From assembly GCA_024639905.1 (NCBI GenBank), contig JAHEGE010000002.1, positions 196,580 through 260,579 on the forward strand: a stretch of DNA of 64,000 bases. Reading direction: 5' to 3'. The DNA comes from Gammaproteobacteria bacterium. Lineage in GTDB: Bacteria; Pseudomonadota; Gammaproteobacteria; Pseudomonadales; Pseudohongiellaceae. The notes beneath the pieces were generated by a model. It was given only the letters and a program-made list of their open reading frames with translations, was not told the origin of the DNA and ran no database searches. The translations under genes were made by a program, and so were the position numbers. This document shows positions 44,502 through 54,567 of this stretch, piece by piece (the stretch's first letter is position 1; each line of letters begins with the position of its first letter).

Positions 44502-45765
44502 AGAGATTCGCTCTGGCCGTAGTTTTGCGCTCGCGCGTCGCATCGGACTGCGCTACGTGCGGGCCGGTTCTTCGAGTAGCTTGGCAGCCTTCATGTCTGC
44601 ACTATCCATCGCCGGACTCGCCTTTAGCGTCGCTTTGTTGATCTTGGTGCTCTCGGTAGTCAATGGTTTCGAGCGCGAGGTGCGCGAAAATGTGCTCGCT
44701 CTCGTGCCGCATCTCGTGGTGACTAGCAGTGAGCCGTTAAATACAGCTGGCTGGAGTGACGTAGAGGCGCGCTTAGCTCGCGTCGCTGAGATAAGCGAGG
44801 TGGAACCTGTCTTAGCTAGCGTTGGCCTTGTGGCAAATGCCGCGACGAGCAGGGCGGTCGTCATTAATGGCCTCGACACCGAAGGAGAGGCCTTGGCTCG
44901 ACTAGGCCGCTTCGCAGTCGCTGGCCAGGTTGCCGAGCTGGGAGCTCAGCGTTGGGGGGCCATCCTCGGGGCCTCGCTTGCTAGAGAACTCGGGGTCGAC
45001 GTCGGGGACACTGTCGATGTGTTTTCGCCTAAGCTAACGCCCAACCCGCTGGCTACTGTCCCAACGTTTAAGGCGTTTCAGGTGGTTGCGATTACCCGCG
45101 TAGGCAGCGCTGAAGTCGACGCTAAACTTGTCACGCTCGCCTTGCCCGATGCGCGCGCATTGCTGCGAGAGCGCTCGCCGCTCAACGCATTACACATTCA
45201 AACACGCGATGTATTGCTCGCCGATAGTGCGGGTTACGCTGTTCGGCAAGCGCTTGGGCCCGGATTTACGACCGAAAGCTGGACTGCCACCCTAGGTGCC
45301 ATGTACCGCAATATCCAATTTTCGCGCAGTATCATCGGGTTTATGTTGTGGCTACTTATCGCCATCGCAGCCTTCAATCTCGTCGTTAGCCTGGTCATGA
45401 TGGTGCGAGATAAGCGCGGAGATGTGGCTATACTTATTACTCTGGGGGCGAGCGCCCGAACCATTGGGGGGATCTTCCTGTGGCAGGGTGTTGCGATTGC
45501 TTTTATCGGTGTCGCCTTGGGCACGGGGCTCGGTGTGGTCGCCGCCCTGTGGATCGGCGAACTGGCTAGCGCCTTCGAGCGTGCGACCGGTGTTGTGCTG
45601 CTAAACCCCGACGTTTACCCCATCGATTTTCTCCCCTCGCAGATCCTTTTGAGCGATCTGCTTGTTGTCGCCTCGGGCGTCTTGGTCCTAGCAGTGTTGG
45701 CTGCCGTCTACCCTGCACGGCAAGCCGCTGCGCTTAAACCCGCGGTGGTACTGCGCGGGGACTAA
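44488..45765 (+). CDS. lolE: lipoprotein-releasing ABC transporter permease, second copy
   Basis: This second Lol permease of 425 residues begins at the ATG at 44488 ([18 protein letters not shown]), 14 nt inside lolD. The ORF track extends further into lolD in another frame, which is a shadow. The layout matches LolC: one N-terminal helix ([25 protein letters not shown]), a periplasmic domain, and three C-terminal helices with [23 protein letters not shown]. Having two distinct permeases means a LolCDE heteromer and not the single-permease LolF arrangement. Confidence 0.93.
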   Translation: MSKPEEIRSGRSFALARRIGLRYVRAGSSSSLAAFMSALSIAGLAFSVALLILVLSVVNGFEREVRENVLALVPHLVVTSSEPLNTAGWSDVEARLARVAEISEVEPVLASVGLVANAATSRAVVINGLDTEGEALARLGRFAVAGQVAELGAQRWGAILGASLARELGVDVGDTVDVFSPKLTPNPLATVPTFKAFQVVAITRVGSAEVDAKLVTLALPDARALLRERSPLNALHIQTRDVLLADSAGYAVRQALGPGFTTESWTATLGAMYRNIQFSRSIIGFMLWLLIAIAAFNLVVSLVMMVRDKRGDVAILITLGASARTIGGIFLWQGVAIAFIGVALGTGLGVVAALWIGELASAFERATGVVLLNPDVYPIDFLPSQILLSDLLVVASGVLVLAVLAAVYPARQAAALKPAVVLRGD

Positions 45766-45830
45766 ATTCGACAGAATCTCGCCGACTCGTCAGAGCTAAC
45801 CTAGTGTAAGGGCTACTGGACGGGCGAATC

Positions 45831-48335
45831 ATGCGATCACTTCTGGTGTGTTACTGCCTCGGAATCTTGGCCGTGACGCCTTTCTCAGCGCTTGAGCTTA
45901 TCTTCGCGCATGCGCAGGCAGCGTGTCTGATAACAGCCGGGTTGGCTATTGCAGCGAACGCGCTTTGGATTCGACGAAGCTTCGCGTTGAGGCTCTGTGC
46001 GCTGGCTGCCGGGGCCGCTTTGCATAGCAGCTGGGCGCTTAATCATCTTGATGCTCAACTCGATACGCGGCTAGAAGGTCGAGAACTGCTGGTGCGTGGT
46101 CGAGTGGCGACTATGGCGAAGGCGACTGCGACGGCGCTGCAGTTTGAATTCATTGTGTTGGATTCGGTGCCGTTGGCACCCCTTGGCGCTAGTCAGAATT
46201 GGGAAGTCCCCGGCAGTGCCTCAGGCAGGGTGCTACTAAGTTACTATCCACAGGCGCGTCCACGCAACGAGTCGCAAGCGCCACGGCTGGAGGATTCACA
46301 GTTTCCCCAAGTGCTCAAGCCGGGTTCTGAATTGCAGTTCACGGTGAAGCTCAATCGGCCGCACGGCTTCGCCAATGCCGGCGGCTTCGACTACGAGGCG
46401 TTTCTTTTTCGTCGAGAAATTACGGCCAAAGGCTACGTGAGAGGCGAGCTCGCTCTCTATGCCGAACAAGAGTCACTGCCGCGACCTACGCCGTGGAATG
46501 CGCTACTGATTGCTGCTGAGGCTCTGCGCTTTGAGCTGCGCACTAAAATACTGAATGTAAATTCACCCGCGCTCGCCGAATCGGCTGACGGACTCGCTAT
46601 GATTCTCGCCTTAGGCTTGGGCGACTCAAGCGCAATAAGCAATCGTTTGTGGCAGCTATTTCGAGACACCGGAACGGTGCACCTGTTTGTCGTATCGGGA
46701 CTGCATGTTGCCTTATTCGCCTTTCTTATGTGGCTGCCGGCGACGCTGCTCTGGCATTTGCTTGTGACTCTGGCGCCGCGCTTCGGCGTCCGTGTAAGTC
46801 GCCGCCGGTGGGTAGCTTTGTGGTCTTTTTCGGCTGCGATGTGCTACGCCTTGCTAGCAGGTTGGGGGCTTCCCACGCGGCGTGCGGTAGTCATGCTGTC
46901 AGTCGTTGTCGCAGGCGTTTGTCTGCGACGCCGATTCGGTGCCACAACGGGGTTGTTGGTCGCGCTCGCCCTAGTCTTAACGCTATGCCCACTCGCAGCA
47001 ACCAGCAGTGGCTTTTGGCTGAGTTTCGCTGCCGTCAGCGTCTTGATGTCAACGACGTCTCATGCGGCGGGTATCGCGGGCAGACCCTCTAGTCTCCGTC
47101 GGCTAATAGGGCCTCAGCTGTCTATAGGAATAGGTCTCGCACTGCCTCTACTGATTCTTAACGGCGGTGTTGCGTGGTTGGCGCCAGCGATTAACCTGAT
47201 GGCGATTCCGCTGCTCAGCTTCGTGCTTTTGCCCTGTGTGCTAGTGCTGCTGCTGGCGGTCAGCGTGAATGTCGGTGCGCCGGCGATGCTGCGAATCGCG
47301 AATGACCTGAGCGCCTTACTTGTCAGGTTATTAGAGTCCGTCGCGGGCCTAGGCGAGGCGTGGGAGCCTCAGGTTGCGCTGAGCACGCTTGATGGTCTCG
47401 GCCTCGCGCTTGCAACGGCGATTCTGCTCATTCCGCTAGCTTCGAACGCCCGTCTCTTGATTGGCGGCTGGTTGTCGCTCTGCTTGCTGCTGTCGAGCGA
47501 GACTGCGCATTGCACGCGAAGTCCGGCCTCTTTGCGCCTAGATTTGCTCGATGTAGGGCAAGGCTTGTCAGCACTGGTCCGCACGCGCTGCCACGCGCTC
47601 CTGTTCGATGCCGGTGCGCGACTCGGGCCTGAGTTCGAGATGGGTGGCGCCGTTATTGCGCCTACTTTACGTACGCTAGGTGTTGCGCGCCTCGATCGCG
47701 TGATCCTGAGCCACGCAGATAACGATCATGCGGGCGGGGCGATGGGGTTGATGTCTGCACTGACTGTCACGGAATTATTGCTTGGCGGGCGTCGAGAGGA
47801 GTATGAGCAGCTCAGTGATGAGGCTCGCGCGATGACGCGTGCTTGTCGAGCCGGCCAATCGTGGCGCTGGGATGGAGCTGACTTCGAGATTCTAGGCCCG
47901 ATGCTGCGCGACAAGCAGTCTGCGCGCAATGCGCGGTCTTGTATTTTGAGTGTGAGCTTCGCGGGACGTTCCTTCTTACTGCCCGGCGATATTGAGGCCA
48001 ATGCTGAACTCGCGTTGGTCTCGCGCACCTCTGCGTCCCTAAAAGCGGACGTGCTGATCGCGCCTCACCACGGCAGTAAGAGTTCGTCGAGTTATGCGCT
48101 ACTCAAACGGGTTCTGCCACAGCTAATCTTAGTCCCCGCAGGCTACAAAAATTCCTTCGGTCATCCTCACGAGGCAGTTTTGGCGCGCTATGAACAGCTT
48201 GACGCAAGATATGCCACCACGGCATTGGGTGGCATGTTGAGCCTCGAAGTAGACGCCGGCGGCGGTATGACAGGAGTCATCGAATACCGCCTAGCTGAGC
48301 CAAGGTACTGGCGTCCCCGCGCGCGTGTCCTGTGA
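45831..48335 (+). CDS. comEC: ComEC/Rec2 DNA uptake channel
   Basis: ComEC is the inner-membrane channel that carries single-stranded DNA into the cytoplasm during natural transformation. The 834-residue protein has an N-terminal DUF4131-like region, the competence domain (DTGTVHLFVVSGLHVALFAFL), many membrane helices, and a C-terminal metallo-beta-lactamase domain with LDVGQGLSALVR, the metal motif SHADNDHAGG and PHHGSKSSSS. Metal ligands are intact, so the nuclease-like domain may be active. Competence itself cannot be inferred from one gene. Its position between lolE and exbB is conserved in Pseudomonas. Confidence 0.95.
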   Translation: MRSLLVCYCLGILAVTPFSALELIFAHAQAACLITAGLAIAANALWIRRSFALRLCALAAGAALHSSWALNHLDAQLDTRLEGRELLVRGRVATMAKATATALQFEFIVLDSVPLAPLGASQNWEVPGSASGRVLLSYYPQARPRNESQAPRLEDSQFPQVLKPGSELQFTVKLNRPHGFANAGGFDYEAFLFRREITAKGYVRGELALYAEQESLPRPTPWNALLIAAEALRFELRTKILNVNSPALAESADGLAMILALGLGDSSAISNRLWQLFRDTGTVHLFVVSGLHVALFAFLMWLPATLLWHLLVTLAPRFGVRVSRRRWVALWSFSAAMCYALLAGWGLPTRRAVVMLSVVVAGVCLRRRFGATTGLLVALALVLTLCPLAATSSGFWLSFAAVSVLMSTTSHAAGIAGRPSSLRRLIGPQLSIGIGLALPLLILNGGVAWLAPAINLMAIPLLSFVLLPCVLVLLLAVSVNVGAPAMLRIANDLSALLVRLLESVAGLGEAWEPQVALSTLDGLGLALATAILLIPLASNARLLIGGWLSLCLLLSSETAHCTRSPASLRLDLLDVGQGLSALVRTRCHALLFDAGARLGPEFEMGGAVIAPTLRTLGVARLDRVILSHADNDHAGGAMGLMSALTVTELLLGGRREEYEQLSDEARAMTRACRAGQSWRWDGADFEILGPMLRDKQSARNARSCILSVSFAGRSFLLPGDIEANAELALVSRTSASLKADVLIAPHHGSKSSSSYALLKRVLPQLILVPAGYKNSFGHPHEAVLARYEQLDARYATTALGGMLSLEVDAGGGMTGVIEYRLAEPRYWRPRARVL

Positions 48336-48394
48336 TAAACTCTGAGGGTCCGCCGGGTCAAATGCGCGGCTAACTCGTGTCAAGGAGTGCTGAT

Positions 48395-49027
48395 TTGTTC
48401 GACGTAGTTAATTCTGGCGGTATCCTTATGCTGCCTATCCTGTTTTGTTCTGTCCTAGCCATCGCTGTCATCATCGAGCGTGCGTGGTCGCTGAGCACCG
48501 CGCGTGTGATGCCTAAATACGCGCTTGCTCAGGTGTGGACTTGGCTAAAGAACGATCAGCTCGATGCGCAGCGGTTACGAGAGGTCAGGCGGTCGTCGCC
48601 TTTGGGGCGTTTATTGGCCGTAGGGCTGAGTAATAGCAAATTTGGTCGTGCGGCGATGGTCGAGGCCATCGAGCTCGCCGCCGCTCAAGTCGTGCATGAG
48701 CTCGAGCGCTACCTCGAGACACTAGGGACGATAGCAGCCATCGCGCCGCTGCTTGGTCTGCTTGGAACGGTAGTCGGCATGATAAGAGTTTTTGGACAGA
48801 TTATGCTTGTAGGCACCGGCGACGCTGGTGCGCTCGCGGGCGGGATTTCCGAAGCGCTCGTCTCCACTGCGGCTGGCCTTTGTGTTGCGATACCGGCGTA
48901 TGCCGCACACCGCTTTTTCCTGCGACGCGTCGATGCGTTAGTGATCGGCCTTGAACAAGAGTCGCTGAAATTGGTTGACGCACTGCACAGCGACAAGAGC
49001 GTCGAGTTGCGGGGCGCAGGCACGTGA
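48395..49027 (+). CDS. exbB: ExbB/TolQ family proton channel protein
   Basis: ExbB-type proteins form the proton-driven motor with ExbD and energise envelope processes through a TonB-like partner. The ORF track begins at GTG 48377, but AAGGAG (48382-48387) sits 7 nt before TTG 48395, which gives MFDVVNSGGILMLPILFCS, aligned with homologue starts. The product is 210 residues with three membrane segments, the pore region being LGTIAAIAPLLGLLGTVVGM. The stop overlaps exbD by 4 nt (GTGA). In this envelope block it may serve a function other than siderophore uptake; no tonB gene is nearby. Confidence 0.92.
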   Translation: MFDVVNSGGILMLPILFCSVLAIAVIIERAWSLSTARVMPKYALAQVWTWLKNDQLDAQRLREVRRSSPLGRLLAVGLSNSKFGRAAMVEAIELAAAQVVHELERYLETLGTIAAIAPLLGLLGTVVGMIRVFGQIMLVGTGDAGALAGGISEALVSTAAGLCVAIPAYAAHRFFLRRVDALVIGLEQESLKLVDALHSDKSVELRGAGT

Positions 49028-49443
49028 AGTTTAAGCGCGCACGGCGCGAGTCGCCTGCCTTGAATTTGACGCCGTTAATCGACATCGTTTTCTTGCTCCT
49101 GATCTTTTTTATGGTGACGACGAGTTTTAGTCGCGAGACACGGCTGCTTGTGAGTCTGCCCGAAGCCACCGGTGTGCCTCAGAGTCCTGCAGAGGCAATC
49201 GAGGTCTTAGTGACCCGCGACGGCGATTATGCGATCAATGGGCGGCAACTTATCGACCAGCGCGGCGACAGCTTGGTACGCGGACTCGAATTAGAGTCGG
49301 GTGGGGACACGTCGCGCAGCGTGGTATTAGTGGCGGATGCGGAGGTCAGGCATCAGTCTGTGGTGACGGCGATGGAGGCGATAGGGCGCTCGGGCTTTAA
49401 GAATTTGAGCATAGCCACGCGCGAAAGCGCGCAGGATTGTTAG
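49024..49443 (+). CDS. exbD: ExbD/TolR family protein
   Basis: This partner of ExbB has 139 residues, a single N-terminal membrane helix and the proton-path Asp in the conserved LNLTPLIDIVFLLLIFFMV segment. A periplasmic domain that binds peptidoglycan or partner proteins follows. The GTG start overlaps exbB by 4 nt. lpxK follows after 66 nt. Confidence 0.94.
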   Translation: MKFKRARRESPALNLTPLIDIVFLLLIFFMVTTSFSRETRLLVSLPEATGVPQSPAEAIEVLVTRDGDYAINGRQLIDQRGDSLVRGLELESGGDTSRSVVLVADAEVRHQSVVTAMEAIGRSGFKNLSIATRESAQDC

Positions 49444-49509
49444 GTTGGCCTGCTAGGGCTTTCCAGTGCCTGCTAGTGGTTTTCAGTAATAGGATGCGGT
49501 GACTCTTCG

Positions 49510-50610
49510 ATGAAATGGTTAGAGCGTGCGTGGTATGCCAATGCCCCTTGGCTGATTGTCCTCTGGCCTCTGCACGCCGTTTTCGTCGCGCTCGCCGCTT
49601 GGCGTCGGCGGCGTCTAACTGCGGTAGCTGAGCCCTATCCAGTGCCTGTCGTCATAGTCGGCAACATTAGCGTAGGGGGAACCGGTAAGACGCCGCTGCT
49701 GATCGCCCTGGTGAAACACCTGCAAGCGAAGGGGCTGCGACCGGGGGTCGTGTCGCGCGGCTACGGCAGTAAGGCGACTAGTTTTCCTGTATCGGTAACG
49801 GCGTCTACTGCGGTGGATGAATCGGGTGACGAGGCGCTTATCATTGCACGACAGTGCGGGTGTCCTGTCGTGGTTGATCCAGATCGCGTGCGCGCCGTAA
49901 ATAGACTGTTCGCCATGGGCGATATCGACGTCATTCTTAGCGATGATGGGCTACAGCATTATGCGATGAGCCGGGATATTGAAGTCGTCGTGGTAGATGG
50001 CGAACGTCGCTTTGGCAACGGTTTGTGCTTGCCAGCCGGCCCCTTAAGAGAACCCGCGGCCCGACTCGCTGACGCCTCGCTCGTGGTTGTAAACGGCGGG
50101 CGCACGGAGAGTGCGAAGACGCGCGAGGTACTCACTGCTAACGGTGTGCACTGGGCGAGTTCCGAGCAGGCGCCTGCGACGCAGTCAGGAGTCGAGCCTG
50201 TAGAGGGCTTCGGTATACGCGTCGAGCCTAACTGCTTCGTTAACGTCGTCAGTGGCGAGAAGAGGCCTTACCAAGGGGCGCCATTCAAAATGGGCAGTCA
50301 CCTGCACGCCGTCTCTGGCTTGGGCAATCCCCAGCGCTTCTATGCTCTGCTCGAAGAGCTCGGTCACAAGGTGACGAAGCACAGCTTTCCTGATCATCAT
50401 CGCTTCACACAGGAAGACTTTTCGCGTCTCGGGTTAGAGGCGAATCAGCCGATAGTGATGACAGAAAAGGACGCGGTGAAGGTTGGTGATTTTGCGCAGG
50501 AAAATTACTGGTTTCTGACTATTCGTATGAAGCTGCCGACGCGTTTCCTCGCGGCCTTCGATAAGCGTCTCGCCGCGGCGCAAAAAGCACGAGCCTGCGC
50601 TGCGCGCTAA
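49510..50610 (+). CDS. lpxK: tetraacyldisaccharide 4'-kinase
   Basis: LpxK phosphorylates the lipid A disaccharide at the 4' position on the cytoplasmic face of the inner membrane. A hydrophobic N terminus (WLIVLWPLHAVFVALAAW) anchors the protein. The P-loop is GNISVGGTGKTPLLIAL (about residues 57-73), and the Walker B-like DVILSDDGLQHYAM and the GDEALIIARQCG block are intact. Length 366 is slightly above the usual 325-345. msbA, often next to lpxK in enterobacteria, is not present, as in Pseudomonas. The organism therefore makes lipid A. Confidence 0.96.
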   Translation: MKWLERAWYANAPWLIVLWPLHAVFVALAAWRRRRLTAVAEPYPVPVVIVGNISVGGTGKTPLLIALVKHLQAKGLRPGVVSRGYGSKATSFPVSVTASTAVDESGDEALIIARQCGCPVVVDPDRVRAVNRLFAMGDIDVILSDDGLQHYAMSRDIEVVVVDGERRFGNGLCLPAGPLREPAARLADASLVVVNGGRTESAKTREVLTANGVHWASSEQAPATQSGVEPVEGFGIRVEPNCFVNVVSGEKRPYQGAPFKMGSHLHAVSGLGNPQRFYALLEELGHKVTKHSFPDHHRFTQEDFSRLGLEANQPIVMTEKDAVKVGDFAQENYWFLTIRMKLPTRFLAAFDKRLAAAQKARACAAR

Positions 50611-50640
50611 TACTAAAAATGAGAGTTGAGGCTAGAAACT

Positions 50641-50853
50641 ATGCTGGATAAAAAACTACTGACAATCCTTGCCTGTCCGCAGTGTCATGGCGAGCTTAAG
50701 TATGACAAGGCTGCAGCCCCTGCGGCGGAAACACTTGGCGAGCTGATGTGCCTCGCAGATGCGCTCGCTTTTCCGGTGCGAGACGGTGTGCCAGTGATGC
50801 TGATTAACGAGGCTCGCGAGATGAGCCTTGCCGAAGTTGAGGCGCAGCGATGA
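50641..50853 (+). CDS. ycaR: Trm112/UPF0434 family small protein
   Basis: This 70-residue member of the YcaR/Trm112-like family starts MLDKKLLTILACPQCHGEL with a CPxC pair. The second zinc-binding pair of the eukaryotic family is not seen, since the later Cys (LMCLADAL) stands alone. The region FPVRDGVPVMLINEAR is the family hallmark. The ORF track begins five codons earlier at GTG 50626; ATG 50641 fits homologues. It overlaps kdsB by 4 nt (ATGA). The lpxK-ycaR-kdsB order is conserved; a role in envelope synthesis is inferred only from that. Confidence 0.9.
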   Translation: MLDKKLLTILACPQCHGELKYDKAAAPAAETLGELMCLADALAFPVRDGVPVMLINEAREMSLAEVEAQR

Positions 50854-51575
50854 GCTTCACTGTCGTGATTCCTGCACGCTACGCCTCGACTCGGCTCCCT
50901 GGTAAACCGCTACTTGATATTGCCGGTAAGCCCATGCTGCAACACACCTGGGAACGTGCGAAGACAAGCGGCGCTGCGAGGGTGGTGATTGCAACGGACG
51001 ACGAGCGGATTCTCGACGCAGCGAAGGGCTTTGGCGCGGAGGCGGTGATGACGGCGGCGACGCATGAGTCTGGCAGCGATCGTATTTGCGAGGTGGCCGA
51101 TGCGTTAGCTCTGTTAGACTCCGACATTGTGATCAATGTTCAAGCGGACGAGCCGCTACTGCCGTCTGAGGCTATCGACGCGGTGGCGCAGAGATTAGTG
51201 GTAAATACGCAATTCGGCATCGCTACTTTGTGCGAAGCTATCAATGACGAGGCTGAGTATATACAGCCAAGCGCAGTAAAAGTGGTGATGGATAAATTCG
51301 GCCGCGCATTGTATTTCAGCCGCGCCCCCATTCCCGCCGGCACCGCATTGCCCGCTGAATGTTTTCGTCATATAGGAATCTACGCCTACCGCGTGGGTGT
51401 GCTTCGACAATTTGTTGGCTGGGATGTTGCCCCAATCGAAGCGGTTGAACGATTAGAGCAGCTTCGTGCGCTGTACAACGGGATTCCAATTCATGTCTCG
51501 TTGTCGCCGGTTAAAATTCCTGCCGGAGTTGACACCCCGGCCGACCTAGAAGCTGTGCGGACGTTTCTTGCATGA
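50850..51575 (+). CDS. kdsB: 3-deoxy-manno-octulosonate cytidylyltransferase
   Basis: KdsB activates Kdo as CMP-Kdo for attachment to lipid A. Nucleotide-binding N terminus FTVVIPARYASTRLPGKPL, VVIATDDERI, the NVQADEPLL metal/CTP segment and the HIGIYAYRVGVL block are all present. Length 241 is normal. Start and stop both overlap neighbours by 4 nt (ATGA with ycaR, ATGA with murB). The low-molecular-weight phosphatase gene that follows kdsB in Pseudomonas is absent here. Confidence 0.97.
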   Translation: MSFTVVIPARYASTRLPGKPLLDIAGKPMLQHTWERAKTSGAARVVIATDDERILDAAKGFGAEAVMTAATHESGSDRICEVADALALLDSDIVINVQADEPLLPSEAIDAVAQRLVVNTQFGIATLCEAINDEAEYIQPSAVKVVMDKFGRALYFSRAPIPAGTALPAECFRHIGIYAYRVGVLRQFVGWDVAPIEAVERLEQLRALYNGIPIHVSLSPVKIPAGVDTPADLEAVRTFLA

Positions 51576-52597
51576 CTCAGCCTAATCCCTCGGCCTTAGA
51601 AGCCCTGCAAGAAGACGCAGATCTCACGAGGTTTAATACCTTTGGCGTCGAAGCCCGGGCGCGCTACTTATTGGAATGTCATAGTGTCGAACAGCTGCGT
51701 GCCGGTGTCGAATTTGCCCGAGATAACCGTCTTGGCTTATTGGTGTTGGGGGAGGGCAGCAACGTGCTGTTCGTCAACGACTACCCCGGATTGGTGTTGG
51801 CTAATCGTCTTAAAGGCATTGTTCTCGAAGGCGAGTCCACGTTACGGGTGGCGGCAGGCGAAAGTTGGCATGCCTTGGTCGAATGGAGTCTATCGGAAGG
51901 GCTTTACGGGCTGGAAAACCTTGCGTTAATACCAGGCACGGTGGGCGCTGCGCCGATTCAGAATATTGGCGCCTACGGCGTCGAGGTTGAACGCTTTATT
52001 AAGCGCGTCGTGGTTTTTGACACCGAGCTCGCACAAGAAGTCATATTCGATAAAACCGACTGCGCTTTCGCTTACCGCGATAGTGTGTTCAAGCGAGCGC
52101 GTCGCGGCCGCTATCTCATCATTGAAGTTGAGTTCGAGCTGCTTACTCGCGCATCACCCGTGCTTAGCTATGTGCCTCTCGCCGAGCGATTCGGCGCCGC
52201 GGACGCAACGCCACGGCAGGTATTTGATGCGGTTTGCGAGATTCGACGAAGCAAGCTGCCTGATCCTCGGTTAGTAGGCAATGCGGGCAGTTTTTTTAAG
52301 AATCCAATTGTCTCGGCCTCTAAAGTTGAAAGCCTGCGGGGTCAGGGTAGCGATGTGCCTGCCTATGCCACCGACGAAGAGGGTCTGTTCAAAGTGCCAG
52401 CTGCTTGGTTGCTAGAGGCCGCCGGCTGGAAGGGTAAGGTACGCGGCCGCGCCGCTGTATACGACGCGCACTCCCTCGTGTTGGTGAATCTAGGTGATGC
52501 GAGTGGCGAAGAAATTTATCTGCTCGCCCAAGAGATGGCGAGCAGTGTGTTGCAACGCTTTGGCATAGCATTGCAAACCGAGGTGTTGTTAGTGTGA
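51572..52597 (+). CDS. murB: UDP-N-acetylenolpyruvoylglucosamine reductase
   Basis: MurB reduces the enolpyruvyl group to give UDP-MurNAc in peptidoglycan synthesis, using FAD and NADPH. FAD-binding motifs LVLGEGSNVLF and PGTVGAAPIQNIGAYGVE and the catalytic-Ser region GNAGSFFKNPIV are clear. The AAGWKGKVRGRAAVYDAHSL block and 341-residue length identify the E. coli-type (type I) enzyme. It overlaps kdsB by 4 nt and uvrC by 4 nt (GTGA). Confidence 0.97.
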   Translation: MTQPNPSALEALQEDADLTRFNTFGVEARARYLLECHSVEQLRAGVEFARDNRLGLLVLGEGSNVLFVNDYPGLVLANRLKGIVLEGESTLRVAAGESWHALVEWSLSEGLYGLENLALIPGTVGAAPIQNIGAYGVEVERFIKRVVVFDTELAQEVIFDKTDCAFAYRDSVFKRARRGRYLIIEVEFELLTRASPVLSYVPLAERFGAADATPRQVFDAVCEIRRSKLPDPRLVGNAGSFFKNPIVSASKVESLRGQGSDVPAYATDEEGLFKVPAAWLLEAAGWKGKVRGRAAVYDAHSLVLVNLGDASGEEIYLLAQEMASSVLQRFGIALQTEVLLV

Positions 52598-54456
52598 GCG
52601 AAGCTGTATCCCACGCCGCGGTCGTCGACGCCTTCGACCACAAGGATTTTGTCGCGAATCTGAGCAGTCGCCCGGGAGTTTACCGCATGATGGATGTGGG
52701 CGAACGTGTGCTCTATGTCGGCAAAGCGCGCAACCTAAAGAAGCGCGTAGGTAGCTACTTCCGCGCCTCGGGGCTCACCACTAAGACGATGGCGATGGTG
52801 GCGAAGATCGCGCGCATCGAGATCAGCATTACCCACAGCGAGACCGAAGCCTTGCTGCTCGAACAGAGTCTCATTAAAGACCTCAAGCCGCCGTATAATA
52901 TTCAGCTGCGCGACGACAAATCCTATCCCTATATTTTGCTTACCGACCATGCCGAGTATCCGCGCTTGATGTTTTATCGTGGCAGCAAGGCGCGCAAGGG
53001 GCGTTATTTTGGTCCTTATCCCAGTGCTCATGCGACTCGCGACACGCTGCAACTTATGCAGAAAGTCTTCAAAGTAAGGCAGTGTCAGGAGAGCTACTTT
53101 AAGAATCGTACGCGGCCTTGTTTGCAATACCAGATAGAGCGCTGTACCGCGCCCTGCGTGGGGTTGATTTCTCCGGAAGATTACGCACGCGACGTGCGTT
53201 ACTCATCGCTCTTCTTGCAGGGTAAGAACACGGAGCTGACTACCGAGCTTGGGCGCAACATGGAGGCTGCCTCAGAGGCGCTCGAGTTTGAACGCGCGGC
53301 AAAGATTCGCGATCAGGTTGCGATGCTACGCCGCATTCAAGAAGACCAGGTCGTCGCGAATCAGGGCGAGGACGCTGATGTATTGGCAGTGGCGATGCAA
53401 AATGCCGGGGTATGCGTGCATGTCATTACCGTGCGCGCCGGCCGCATTCTTGGTAGCAAGAATTATTTCCCTAGGCATCGGCTTGCCTCTACTGCCGATG
53501 AGCTACTGAGCGATTTTATTTCGCAGAGCTATTTGTCAGATCAGGGTGGTGGCGCGTTACCTGCCGAACTTATCGTGTCGCATGCGTTAGACGACGTCGA
53601 GGCTCTCGCCGAGGCTATGACTTTCGTCGCTGGTCGTAAGGTGCGTCTGGTTAATCGTGTGCGCGGTCACCGGGCGAAGTGGCTTACGCTGGCAGCGACC
53701 AACGCGAACGAGGCGCTCGGTGCGCACCTCGCGAGCAAGCAGAACAGCAAGAAGCGCATCGCGTTGCTCCGTGATGCGCTCGGTCTTGAGTCGCTACCAG
53801 AGCGTATAGAATGCTTCGATATTAGTCATACGGGCGGCGAAGGGACGGTGGGATCCTGCGTGGTGTTTGATGCCGAAGGTGCAGTAAAGAACGACTATCG
53901 GCGTTTTAATATCGAAGGCATTACGGCAGGGGATGACTACGCGGCGATGGAACAGGTCCTTACGCGGCGGTTCGAGAGACTCACCAAGGGCGAAGGCAAG
54001 CTGCCCGATATACTGCTCATCGATGGCGGCAAAGGGCAGCTGACTCAGGCTGCGAATGTGCTCGCACGCTTTGAACTCGATTCGCTCCTGCTCCTCGGTA
54101 TTGCCAAGGGTATTAGCCGTCGAGCGGGGCAAGAGACGCTGTTTCTCAAAGAGGGTGAGCGCTTCAAAGAAGTCGCTATCGCCACCGAGTCCCCAGCATT
54201 GCATTTATTGCAGCAGGTGCGCGATGAGGCCCATCGCTTCGCGATAACGGCGCACCGACAGCGGCGCGGCAATACCCGCAAGCGCTCTCAGCTCGAAGAT
54301 TTGCCCGGCCTCGGACCAAAGCGCCGCCGTGAGTTGCTCAAACATTTCGGTGGCCAGCAGGGGCTCAAAAGGGCGTCGCAAAGCGAGCTCGCCAAAGTTA
54401 ACGGCATTAGCAGCAAACTTGCCGAGGCGATTTACGAGCACTTCCATGTTGACTAG
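52594..54456 (+). CDS. uvrC: excinuclease ABC subunit C
   Basis: UvrC makes both incisions around a lesion bound by UvrB. The 620-residue protein has the N-terminal GIY-YIG nuclease (RPGVYRMMDVGERVLYVGKA), a Cys-rich stretch (RPCLQYQIERCTAPCVG), the UVR motif (EALEFERAAKIRDQVAML), the RNase H-like endonuclease domain (IECFDISHTGGEGTVGSCVV, LLIDGGKGQL) and a tandem HhH end. The GTG start overlaps the murB stop. In Pseudomonas uvrC follows gacA; here it follows murB, while its link to pgsA is preserved. No SOS box is visible before it. Confidence 0.97.
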   Translation: MSEAVSHAAVVDAFDHKDFVANLSSRPGVYRMMDVGERVLYVGKARNLKKRVGSYFRASGLTTKTMAMVAKIARIEISITHSETEALLLEQSLIKDLKPPYNIQLRDDKSYPYILLTDHAEYPRLMFYRGSKARKGRYFGPYPSAHATRDTLQLMQKVFKVRQCQESYFKNRTRPCLQYQIERCTAPCVGLISPEDYARDVRYSSLFLQGKNTELTTELGRNMEAASEALEFERAAKIRDQVAMLRRIQEDQVVANQGEDADVLAVAMQNAGVCVHVITVRAGRILGSKNYFPRHRLASTADELLSDFISQSYLSDQGGGALPAELIVSHALDDVEALAEAMTFVAGRKVRLVNRVRGHRAKWLTLAATNANEALGAHLASKQNSKKRIALLRDALGLESLPERIECFDISHTGGEGTVGSCVVFDAEGAVKNDYRRFNIEGITAGDDYAAMEQVLTRRFERLTKGEGKLPDILLIDGGKGQLTQAANVLARFELDSLLLLGIAKGISRRAGQETLFLKEGERFKEVAIATESPALHLLQQVRDEAHRFAITAHRQRRGNTRKRSQLEDLPGLGPKRRRELLKHFGGQQGLKRASQSELAKVNGISSKLAEAIYEHFHVD

Positions 54457-54567
54457 TGAGTAGGCGATCAGAGGCAAGCATTGCCGTACAGGCTTGTGTA
54501 GAATAAAGCCTCGAGAAGTGTGCGCCCGCGAGGCGCATTGCGAGCGCTACTAGCGAGAAAACTGACT